Origin: Paracoccaceae bacterium
GTDB taxonomy: Bacteria; Pseudomonadota; Alphaproteobacteria; Rhodobacterales; Rhodobacteraceae
Direction of reading: 5' to 3'
NCBI GenBank assembly: GCA_009920225.1
Contig: RGAJ01000046.1
Location: 1-9,687 of the forward strand
DNA: 9,687 nucleotides
Shown: positions 1 through 7,500 of the stretch, one piece after another
Position numbering within the stretch: position 1 is the stretch's first letter
How the letters are laid out: each line of letters begins with the position of its first letter
Made by a program: the position numbers and the translations under genes
Notes under the pieces: generated by a model
What the model was told of the DNA's origin: nothing
Databases searched by the model: none
Seen by the model: the letters and a program-made list of their open reading frames with translations, nothing else

Positions 1-23
1 TGATCGGGGTATTTTTTTACGCA

Positions 24-431
24 TCAGACAACGTCGTCGTAGAACACGGTCAAGTCATTGATCCCAACAACGGTCAATGTGTGCCCAGCATAACTGAACA
101 CCGTGTTGGCCCCAACAACCGAAGCGTAGGTATTCACGAAGGCAGTTGCATCGCCCAACGTTGACAGCGGGGCGCCCCATAGATCAATCGTATCAATGTC
201 ATCTTCGAAACCAACGATACGATCATTTCCTTTGGTCGCGACATAGAGATCATCCCCCAAACCGCCGACCATCGTATCATTCCCAAGGCCGCCGTTTAAG
301 GTGTCGTTGCCATCGTCACCCCAAAGCCGATCATTCCCAGATCCACCAAACAGCACATCATCCCCAAGTCCACCGTGTAACGCATCATATCCGCTGTTGC
401 CGCGTAGGATGTCATTGCCATCATCCCCCCC
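24..431 (-). pseudogene. C-terminal continuation of the RTX protein, out of frame, with likely type I secretion signal
   Basis: This is the downstream part of the same RTX gene, read in the other frame. It begins with the end of the 28th nonapeptide (WGDDGNDIL if one G is removed) and adds six more complete nonapeptides ending at 243. The last 72 residues are not repeats: after a [12 protein letters not shown] stretch comes a region rich in small and hydrophobic residues ending in [10 protein letters not shown]. That layout, repeats followed by an uncleaved C-terminal tail with aliphatic and acidic residues at the very end, fits type I (ABC/MFP/TolC) secretion substrates. The open frame extends upstream to 746, but there it is only the shadow of the repeats (methionine- and threonine-rich, no RTX motif), so no independent start is supported. 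It may be expressed through tract slippage or ribosomal frameshifting, or be dead. Confidence 0.75.
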
Positions 432-1167
432 ACAAAATATCGCGACCATTGTTCCCAAAGATAAAGTCATCCCCCGTTCCACCTCGAATGGTATCATCCC
501 CCCGATCGCCATAGACGGTATCATTGCCGCCCCCCGCCAAGATGCGGTCATACCCGATTCCGCCGCTGACAAAGTCATTGCCGTCACCTGCGTCAATTGT
601 GTCGTTCCCAGCATCGCCGTAAATTGTATCTGCGGCATGATCATTGCCGCCCAAAATACTATCGTTACCATTCCCTCCGTAGAGCAGGTCAGAGTTGGCA
701 CCGCCGTCAATGATATCATCACCATCCCCACCATTGAGGGCATCATTGCCGCCTAGGCCTTTGAGAGTATCGTTACCACCTGCGCCATCCAGGGTGTCAT
801 TGCCCTTGCCTGCATAGATGTTATCATTCCCATCGCCACCATCGGCAAAGTCATGGCCATCCCCCATGCTGGCGCTGTCATGTCCTGCGCCTAGATAAAC
901 GACATCGTTCCCCGCGCCCATATACAGCTTGTCATTTCCGTCGCCCGCTTCGACGTAGTCGTTGCCGTCGCCTCCATCAATCTTGTCATCGCCTGATCCT
1001 GCGTCGATGCTGTCATCACCGCTCTCGCCTCGGATCACGTCATCGCCATCCCCGCCAAGAATGATGTCATGCCCATCGCCGCCATTTACAACGTCATCCC
1101 CAGCGCCCGCATCAATTTCATCGTTGCCAGCATCGGCAACAATGGTGTCATTTCCATCACCTGAGTA
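243..1167 (-). repeat. 34 tandem 27-bp RTX units
   Basis: The region encodes 34 consecutive nonapeptides. The arithmetic closes exactly: 34 units of 27 bases, plus 6 bases for a two-residue insertion in unit 20 ([11 protein letters not shown]), plus the one extra G, equals 925 bases. The units are diverged at DNA level, but recurring strings such as GGCAATGAC and GATGAT give many imperfect direct repeats, so unit gain or loss by recombination is possible. On the plus strand they appear as recurring GTCATTGCC- and ATCATC-like strings. Confidence 0.85.
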
Positions 1168-1260
1168 AATTAAATCGCCCAGTAAGGATCCCGTCATCAA
1201 TTCCGACGCAGGCCCGCCTGAAATCAAATTTGTGGCTATCAATGGTAAAGTAAGTGTCAT
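421..1260 (-). CDS. RTX calcium-binding repeat protein, N-terminal 279 aa up to the frameshift
   Basis: Secreted-type RTX (hemolysin-type calcium-binding) repeat protein. After about 31 residues without obvious homology, residue 32 onward is a continuous series of nonapeptides of the form GGxGxDxxx (for example [18 protein letters not shown]), which in this family fold into a calcium-filled beta-roll. No protease, lipase or adhesin domain is visible. The ATG at 1260 has a good ribosome binding site (AGGAAA about 5 bases upstream) and lies 15 bases after the stop of the small unknown gene, suggesting co-transcription. The frame ends at a TGA directly after a run of seven Gs (plus-strand C run 425-431), although RTX repeats continue at once in another frame down to 24. 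With six Gs the two parts would join as a 411-residue protein. Calcium binding is inferred from the repeats; the biological role is unknown. No type I transporter gene is in the window. Confidence 0.85.
   Translation of the reverse strand: MTLTLPLIATNLISGGPASELMTGSLLGDLIYSGDGNDTIVADAGNDEIDAGAGDDVVNGGDGHDIILGGDGDDVIRGESGDDSIDAGSGDDKIDGGDGNDYVEAGDGNDKLYMGAGNDVVYLGAGHDSASMGDGHDFADGGDGNDNIYAGKGNDTLDGAGGNDTLKGLGGNDALNGGDGDDIIDGGANSDLLYGGNGNDSILGGNDHAADTIYGDAGNDTIDAGDGNDFVSGGIGYDRILAGGGNDTVYGDRGDDTIRGGTGDDFIFGNNGRDILWGG
425..431 (-). repeat. Seven-G homopolymer causing the RTX frameshift
   Basis: The coding strand reads TTTTGT, seven Gs, then ATGATGG. The upstream frame gives TGG GGG GGA TGA (stop). 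With six Gs it reads TGG GGG GAT GAT, encoding WGDDG, which is identical to unit 32 of the same protein. An internal control exists at 498-503, where six Gs followed by ATGAT encode RGDD in frame. A further six-G run lies at 530-535. Confidence 0.85.
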
Positions 1261-1275
1261 TTTCGTTTCCTAAAA

Positions 1276-1704
1276 TTAGATATCAAATGTGAAAAGATTT
1301 CGTTCCAACGAGCTTCGATAAATTGGCCCCCATTTCGCGTCCAAAGATCCACGAGACGGAAGCGCAAATTCATCTGTATTTTCGTCCTGCAACAGAATAA
1401 TTGGTGCACGACGCTCTGCCACCGGGGCGACACGTGGTGCGTGTGACACCCAATATCGCGGCGTGATTTCATTTACCCGAAATGGGGCACCATACCGCGT
1501 TGTCAGAGTGACGACCTTTTCAGAAACTGAATTGGTCTGAAATAGGTTAAAGAGCACGCTAATAGAGTGATCCCTTTGCACCGCTGAGTTCACGGCAGAG
1601 GGGGTTTGCCTTTTGCCACCCGACGCATCAGATAGGTCCCGAATACAGCTCCCTGTTTGATTGTTTTTCACAATCAATGCTATCTTGTGATGCAATTCAG
1701 ACAC
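1276..1704 (-). CDS. Small hypothetical protein upstream of the RTX gene
   Basis: I do not recognise this protein. The frame is open for 148 codons from a TTG at 1722, which has no ribosome binding site. The GTG at 1704 is preferred, giving 142 residues, because a GGGGG stretch lies 7 bases before it, but this is weak; there is no in-frame ATG. The product has no signal peptide, membrane segment or Cys/His cluster. It starts with a short hydrophobic strand-like stretch (KIALIV) and ends with a basic to mixed region including VAERRAPIILLQDENTDEF and the terminal RNLFTFDI. Its TAA is 15 bases before the RTX start, which carries its own ribosome binding site, so the two are probably transcribed together. 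A 71-codon frame overlaps it at 1257-1472 but has a less protein-like composition. It could be a regulator or partner of the RTX protein, or a remnant; nothing in the sequence decides this. Confidence 0.5.
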   Translation of the reverse strand: MSELHHKIALIVKNNQTGSCIRDLSDASGGKRQTPSAVNSAVQRDHSISVLFNLFQTNSVSEKVVTLTTRYGAPFRVNEITPRYWVSHAPRVAPVAERRAPIILLQDENTDEFALPSRGSLDAKWGPIYRSSLERNLFTFDI

Positions 1705-1777
1705 AGCAATACCCCCAACCAATCAAAGGTATTGTTCTCACATTCATAAGATTCGAAAAACTACACTTTTGTTTATT

Positions 1778-1796
1778 AAATTAACACAAATTAACA
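1778..1796. promoter_or_regulatory. Direct repeat AAATTAACA, period 10, CtrA-like
   Basis: Two copies of AAATTAACA (1778-1786 and 1788-1796) are spaced one helical turn apart in the AT-rich gap between the helicase stop and the small unknown gene. They contain TTAAC-N5-TTAAC, that is TTAA with six bases between half sites. The alphaproteobacterial CtrA consensus is TTAA-N7-TTAA, so the spacing is one base short. The position, 74 to 92 bases upstream of the GTG at 1704, fits a regulatory site for the small gene and RTX unit. Confidence 0.3.
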
Positions 1797-1824
1797 AATC
1801 TATGTGGACTGTGCGCAAATAGTA

Positions 1825-4167
1825 TTAAAATGGGATATTATCCGTCGCAGTGACAAAGCGTGCGACAACTTTCTTTACCCCTGCTTTTTCGAATGCAATT
1901 TCTAGTTTGTCGCCCTCGGTACCAATGACTGCGCCATAACCGAACTTTTGGTGGAACACACGATCCCCCAAGCCAAAGACAGGTGATGCCGTGGCATCGA
2001 TCGTCATTGTGCGCGCCTCTGACGGTGATGATAAAGATCGGCTGCCGGCACGGTCTTGCATCCGCCGCCAGCCGGGCGAATTATAGACATTTGCATCCGC
2101 TGCGCGGTCGTGAAGCGTGGATGACATCCCAACCGCGCCAAAGCCACCGCCATAAAGCCCGGGCGGGGTCAGAACGTCGATATGGTCTTCTGGCAACTCG
2201 TCAATGAACCGCGACGGCAGAGAGGATTGCCACTGCCCAAACACTCGGCGGTTTCCCGCAAAAGAAATCGTGCAAAGCCGTTCGGCACGCGTGATCCCGA
2301 CATAGGCCAATCTGCGTTCTTCTTCCAAACCCTTCTGGCCGCTTTCATCCATAGAGCGTTGTGATGGAAACAAACCATCTTCCCACCCGGGCAAGAACAC
2401 GACCGGAAATTCCAACCCTTTGGCGGCGTGAAGCGTCATGATCGACACTTTTTCACCCGTTTCGTCGGTTTCGTTGTCCATCACCAAACTGACATGTTCT
2501 AAAAACCCTTGCAGATTTTCGAACTGCTCCAGCGCTTTCACCAATTCCTTTAGGTTTTCCAATCGGCCCGGGGCCTCGGGCGTTTTGTCGTTTTGCCACA
2601 TGGTGGTATAACCGCTTTCATCCAAGATGATTTCGGCCAATTCCATATGTGACAGATCAGCATCCCCTGTCATGCGGCCCCAGCGATCCAGCCCATCAAT
2701 TAAAACGCGCAGCTCTGCCCCGGCTTTGCCACCCAATCCATTTTCCGACGCCAATATGCGCGCACCATCAACCAAAGACACCCCATTCGCGCGGGCGCAA
2801 TGTTGGATTTTCTGCTGCGCTTTGTCGCCGATGCCGCGCTTTGGTGTGTTTACGATCCGCTCGAACGCCAGATCATCATCGGGGCTGACGACAACGCGGA
2901 AATAGGCCATCGCATCGCGAATTTCCATACGCTCATAAAATCGTGGGCCGCCAATGACGCGATACGGCAAGCCTATTGTCAAAAACCGATCTTCAAAGGC
3001 CCGCATTTGGTGGCTGGCCCGTACCAAAATCGCCATGTCATCCAATCCCTGCGGGTCGGCACCACGCGTGCCGCGCTGGATTACTTCGATCTCTTCCCCG
3101 ATCCAACGCGCTTCTTCTTCTCCATCCCAATGGCCGATCAAGCGCACTTTTTCACCGTGATCCAGATCGGTCCAAAGCCGTTTTCCTAGCCGCCCTTGGT
3201 TTCCTTCGATCACACCGCTTGCTGCCGCCAAAATATGTGGGGTTGAGCGATAGTTTTGTTCCAACCGGACCACAACGGCACCTGGAAAATCCTTTTCGAA
3301 TTTCAAGATATTGCCAACCTCGGCCCCGCGCCAACCATAGATCGACTGATCATCATCCCCAACACAGCAGATGTTTTTATGCGCGCCAGCCAGTAGCCGA
3401 AGCCAAAGATATTGCGCGACGTTGGTATCTTGGTATTCGTCGACAAGGATATATTTAAACCAACGCTGATACTGTTCCAAAATATCGGTATGCACCTGAA
3501 AAATGGTGACCATGTGCAACAACAGGTCGCCAAAATCCACGGCATTCAATTCCCGCAAACGCGTTTGATATTGATCATAGATTTCGGTACCGCGATTGTT
3601 GAATGCCGATGCCTCAGCCGATGGCACTTTTGCGGGCGTCCAGGCACGGTTTTTCCAATGATCTATGATTCCCGCCATTTGACGGGCGGGCCATCGTTTT
3701 TCATCAATATTATTCAGCGCAAGCACCTGTTTGATCAGGCGAATTTGATCGTCGGTGTCCAAAATGGTGAAATTGCTTTTCAACCCCACCAATTCGGCAT
3801 GACGGCGCAGCAGTTTGACACAAATCGAATGGAACGTTCCCATCCATGGCATGCCTTCCACCGCTTGTCCCAAAAGAACGCCAACACGGTTTTTCATTTC
3901 GCGCGCCGCTTTGTTGGTAAATGTCACCGACAAAATTTCATTCGGGCGCGCACGACCGGTGGACAACAGATGCACAATGCGGCTGGTCAATGCCTTGGTC
4001 TTGCCCGTTCCTGCACCCGCAAGCATCAAAACAGGACCATCCAATGCTTCGACGGCTTGTCGCTGCGCGGGGTTCAAATCATTCAAATACGGGGTAGGTC
4101 GCGCGGCCATCGCACGCGCAGACAGGCTTGCCCCTTCAAAGGCATTTGATTCATCATAGCTGCTCAT
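1825..4167 (-). CDS. uvrD: ATP-dependent DNA helicase, UvrD/PcrA type (SF1A, 3'-5')
   Basis: Superfamily 1A helicase that unwinds DNA 3'-5' in repair and replication-fork maintenance. All hallmark motifs are intact (780-residue numbering from this start): Walker A GAGTGKT around 51-57 with catalytic K56; DEYQ Walker B at 243-246; motif III GDDDQSIYGWRGA around 270-282; QNYRS (motif IV, R307); TLHAAKGLE (motif V) around 578-586; YVGITRA (motif VI) around 622-628. A C-terminal small domain with DRVFHQKFGYG at about 735-745 matches the Tudor-like tail of PcrA/UvrD. Length is normal for alphaproteobacterial members. The frame is open to a GTG at 4284, but the ATG at 4167 (MSSYDESNAFEG) matches the start I recall for roseobacter homologues and leaves the SOS box at 4209-4223 outside the coding region. 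No clear ribosome binding site precedes it. UvrD versus PcrA naming is not settled by sequence alone. Confidence 0.93.
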   Translation of the reverse strand: MSSYDESNAFEGASLSARAMAARPTPYLNDLNPAQRQAVEALDGPVLMLAGAGTGKTKALTSRIVHLLSTGRARPNEILSVTFTNKAAREMKNRVGVLLGQAVEGMPWMGTFHSICVKLLRRHAELVGLKSNFTILDTDDQIRLIKQVLALNNIDEKRWPARQMAGIIDHWKNRAWTPAKVPSAEASAFNNRGTEIYDQYQTRLRELNAVDFGDLLLHMVTIFQVHTDILEQYQRWFKYILVDEYQDTNVAQYLWLRLLAGAHKNICCVGDDDQSIYGWRGAEVGNILKFEKDFPGAVVVRLEQNYRSTPHILAAASGVIEGNQGRLGKRLWTDLDHGEKVRLIGHWDGEEEARWIGEEIEVIQRGTRGADPQGLDDMAILVRASHQMRAFEDRFLTIGLPYRVIGGPRFYERMEIRDAMAYFRVVVSPDDDLAFERIVNTPKRGIGDKAQQKIQHCARANGVSLVDGARILASENGLGGKAGAELRVLIDGLDRWGRMTGDADLSHMELAEIILDESGYTTMWQNDKTPEAPGRLENLKELVKALEQFENLQGFLEHVSLVMDNETDETGEKVSIMTLHAAKGLEFPVVFLPGWEDGLFPSQRSMDESGQKGLEEERRLAYVGITRAERLCTISFAGNRRVFGQWQSSLPSRFIDELPEDHIDVLTPPGLYGGGFGAVGMSSTLHDRAADANVYNSPGWRRMQDRAGSRSLSSPSEARTMTIDATASPVFGLGDRVFHQKFGYGAVIGTEGDKLEIAFEKAGVKKVVARFVTATDNIPF

Positions 4168-4208
4168 GACGTATTTGTAGCGCGAAGCGACGCGTTTGAA
4201 AAGAGGAT

Positions 4209-4223
4209 GTTCGTCATATGTTC
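4209..4223 (-). promoter_or_regulatory. SOS box (LexA site, alphaproteobacterial type)
   Basis: GTTC-GTCATAT-GTTC on the plus strand, equal to GAAC-N7-GAAC on the helicase strand, is a perfect match to the alphaproteobacterial LexA consensus GTTC-N7-GTTC. It ends 41 bases upstream of the helicase ATG at 4167, the usual place for a LexA operator, and implies damage-inducible transcription. It would lie inside the coding sequence if the upstream GTG (4284) were the start. Confidence 0.72.
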
Positions 4224-4386
4224 CTATTCTTTTTCCATGCAGCATCGGGATAGGATTCGGGACACTGTAGGAAAATAACGTCACATATCATTACCTATTT
4301 CGTATCGGTAATACGTCGTCAGATTACCCCCGTTTTTACGGAATCAAATTCCAATAAAAATAGGGGATTCAGAAAAAACAACAGAA

Positions 4387-4415
4387 TTTTGTGATCACAA
4401 TTTTTGATCACAAAA
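4387..4415. promoter_or_regulatory. Double TGATCACAA operator-like inverted repeat
   Basis: Perfect 11-base arms TTTTGTGATCA (4387-4397) and TGATCACAAAA (4405-4415) flank a seven-base centre. The left arm also forms a complete 12-base palindrome TTGTGATCACAA (4389-4400), so two overlapping boxes are present. This looks like a binding site for a dimeric helix-turn-helix regulator such as a GntR-family protein; the regulator is not identified. It lies 123 bases upstream of the pyruvate carboxylase start. Confidence 0.5.
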
Positions 4416-4453
4416 TAATACGGTGAAATGTTACAGAATTATTACAAAACCTG

Positions 4454-4482
4454 TTGACAGGCCTTCTTCTGCATTGCAGCAT
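4454..4482 (+). promoter_or_regulatory. Candidate promoter for pyruvate carboxylase
   Basis: A perfect TTGACA (-35) at 4454-4459 is followed after 17 bases by CAGCAT (4477-4482), a weak -10. The predicted start of transcription near 4490 would leave a leader of about 50 bases before the ATG at 4538. Only the -35 element is convincing. Confidence 0.35.
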
Positions 4483-4537
4483 CGCAACAACTCAATAATA
4501 GGTCAAAATGATTGACTAAAAATCGGAGAGCACCTTA

Positions 4538-7500
4538 ATGCCCGACTTTAAAAAAATCCTGATTGCGAACCGTGGTGAAATCGCCATCCGCATTATGCGG
4601 GCCGCGAATGAGATGGGCAAAAAGACGGTTGCGATTTACGCCGAAGAAGACAAGCTATCGCTGCACCGGTTCAAAGCAGACGAAGCCTATCGCATCGGCA
4701 AAGGCATGGGCCCTGTCCAAGCCTATCTTTCGATTGATGAAATCATTCGCGTCGCTCGCGAATGCGGCGCGGATGCGATCCATCCGGGCTATGGCCTGTT
4801 GTCGGAAAACCCAAATTTCGTGGATGCCTGCGCCGCAAATGGCATTACCTTTATCGGACCAAAGGCAGACACCATGCGCGCCTTGGGTGACAAAGCCTCG
4901 GCGCGCAAAGTCGCCGTTGCGGCCGGCGTACCGGTGATCCCTGCAACCGAAGTTTTGGGCAACGACATGGATGCCATTCGCGCAGAGGCGGCTGAAATCG
5001 GCTTTCCTTTGATGCTCAAGGCCTCATGGGGTGGCGGCGGTCGCGGCATGCGTCCGATTTATAACGCCGAAGAATTGGCCGACAAAGTCTTGGAAGGCCG
5101 CCGCGAAGCCGAAGCCGCCTTTGGCAATGGCGAAGGCTATTTGGAAAAAATGATCACCCGCGCCCGCCACGTCGAAGTCCAGATTTTGGGTGATAAACAT
5201 GGCAGTATCTATCACCTGTGGGAACGTGATTGTTCGGTCCAACGCCGCAACCAAAAGGTCGTTGAGCGTGCGCCCGCGCCCTATTTATCCCAAGAACAGC
5301 GCGAACATATCTGCGATTTGGGTCGCCGCATTTGTGCGCATGTGAATTATGAATGCGCCGGCACGGTCGAATTTTTGATGGATATGGACAGTGGTGAATT
5401 CTACTTTATCGAAGTCAACCCGCGCGTCCAAGTCGAACACACCGTCACCGAAGAAGTCACAGGCATCGACATCGTCCAAGCGCAAATCCTGATTGCCGAG
5501 GGCAAAACCCTGACCGAAGCAACCGGCAAAGCCGATCAATCCGAGATCACGTTGCACGGCCATGCCTTGCAAACCCGCGTCACAACAGAAGATCCGCAAA
5601 ACAATTTCATCCCTGACTATGGCCGCATCACCGCCTATCGCTCGGCCACGGGGATGGGCATTCGATTGGACGGCGGAACCGCCTATTCTGGCGGGGTGAT
5701 CACACGTTATTATGATAGCTTGTTGGTCAAGGTCACCGCATGGGCCCCCACCCCGGAAAAGGCAATCCTGCGTATGGACCGTGCGCTGCGCGAATTCCGT
5801 ATTCGTGGCGTCGCGACAAACATTGCCTTCGTCGAAAACCTTTTGAAACATCCGACATTTTTGTCGAATGAATACACAACAAAATTCATCGACGACACGC
5901 CCGAATTGTTCCAATTCAAAAAACGCCGTGACCGCGGCACCAAGGTGTTGACCTATATCGCCGATATCACCGTAAACGGTCACCCCGAAACGGCAGGCCG
6001 CCCCGCGCCAAGCCCGGATGCCCGCGATCCGCGCGCGCCTGCCCATGGCGATCAAATGTCGTATGGCACCCGCAACCTGTTGGAACAAAAAGGTCCAAAA
6101 GCGGTTGCTGACTGGATGCTAAAGCAAAAGCAACTTTTGATCACCGACACCACGATGCGCGACGGCCATCAATCGCTACTGGCCACACGGATGCGGTCCA
6201 TAGATATGATCAAGGCCGCGCCTGCTTATGCTGCCAATTTGCCACAACTGTTTTCCGTCGAATGTTGGGGCGGTGCGACATTCGATGTGGCCTATCGCTT
6301 CTTGCAAGAATGCCCATGGCAACGCCTGCGGGATCTGCGTGCAGCGATGCCGAACCTTATGACACAGATGTTGCTGCGCGCGTCCAACGGGGTTGGCTAT
6401 ACCAACTATCCCGATAACGTCGTGCAATCCTTTGTAACCGAAGCCGCAAAAGGCATCGACGTGTTTCGCGTGTTCGACAGCCTCAACTGGGTTGAAAACA
6501 TGCGCGTGGCGATGGATGCGGTGATTGCTGCGGACAAAATCTGCGAAGGTACCATTTGCTATACGGGCGACATCCTGAACCCAGATCGCGCAAAATATGA
6601 CCTGCACTACTACGTCAAAATGGGCCAAGATCTGCGCGATGCAGGCGCCCATGTCTTGGGGCTCAAGGATATGGCAGGCCTGTTGAAACCGGCCGCCGCG
6701 CGAAAGCTGATCAAAACCTTGAAAGAAGAGGTCGGTCTGCCCATTCATTTCCACACGCACGACACATCCGGCATCGCCGCCGCCACGATTTTGGCCGCAG
6801 CAGAGGCAGGTGTTGATGCGGTCGATGCGGCCATGGATGCGTTTTCGGGCGGAACATCACAGCCCTGTCTGGGATCGATCGTCGAAGCGTTGCGCCACAC
6901 CGATCGCGACACAGGGTTGGACATCGAACATATCCGCGCGATGTCAGATTATTGGGAACAGGTGCGCCACCAATACACCGCCTTTGAAAGCGGCCTTGAT
7001 GCCCCTGCCTCCGAAGTCTACCTGCACGAAATGCCGGGGGGACAGTTCACAAACCTCAAGGCCCAAGCACGCTCTATGGGGCTTGAGGATCGCTGGCACG
7101 AGGTCGCCCGCACCTATTCCGACGTGAACCAAATGTTTGGCGATATTGTCAAAGTCACCCCCTCTTCCAAAGTTGTGGGCGATATGGCCCTCATGATGGT
7201 TGCGCAAAACCTGACCCGCGCCCAAGTCGAAGACCCAAAGACCGAAGTCGCCTTTCCCGACAGCGTCATCGACATGATGCGCGGCAATCTGGGCCAGCCC
7301 CATGGCGGCTTCCCAGAAAAGATCGTGCAAAAGGTGCTCAAAGGCGAACAGCCAAATCTGGACCGCCCCGGCAAACACCTAGCCCCCGTTGATTTGGAAA
7401 AAACACGTGCAGAGCTGTCCAAAGACCTCGAAGGTATGAAAATCGACGACGAGGATTTGAATGGATATCTGATGTATCCCAAGGTGTTTTTGGATTATAT

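Larger units (their letters stand above)
4168..4537. other. Divergent intergenic region between helicase and pyruvate carboxylase
   Basis: AT-rich 370-base spacer holding the control regions of both genes. Besides the SOS box, the TGATCA boxes and the candidate promoter listed separately, it contains short perfect inverted repeats: ATTACC/GGTAAT (4290-4295 and 4307-4312), CGTAT/ATACG (4301-4305 and 4311-4315), CCGT/ACGG (4330-4333 and 4338-4341), GGAAT/ATTCC (4340-4344 and 4348-4352), CTGCA/TGCAG (4469-4479) and GTCAA/TTGAC (4502-4506 and 4512-4516). An ACAGAATT direct repeat lies at 4381 and 4433. No small gene is supported here. Confidence 0.6.

Noticed and set aside
243..1167. Regularly repeated short strings suggesting a CRISPR array or satellite
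   Set aside because: The 27-base period is codon-based, the units diverge and there are no conserved repeats with unique spacers; it is fully explained by RTX nonapeptides.
146..1168. Long open frames on the plus strand opposite the RTX gene
   Set aside because: They are Pro/Ser- and His/Arg-rich mirror images of the GGxGxD repeats and have no domain or ribosome binding site.
1257..1472. 71-codon minus-strand frame overlapping the RTX start by four bases
   Set aside because: The overlap is tempting, but the frame lies inside the longer unknown gene, has an odd composition and begins with no clear ribosome binding site.
3412..4149. 245-codon plus-strand frame inside the helicase gene
   Set aside because: Antisense shadow of a clearly assigned gene; no recognisable motif.
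4168..4284. N-terminal extension of the helicase to the GTG at 4284
   Set aside because: The extra 39 residues are not part of the family as I recall it, and they would contain the SOS box.
5285..6088. 267-codon minus-strand frame inside pyc, and similar frames at 6176-6760, 6944-7378 and 7379-7771
   Set aside because: Antisense shadows of an intact pyruvate carboxylase with high coding certainty on the plus strand.
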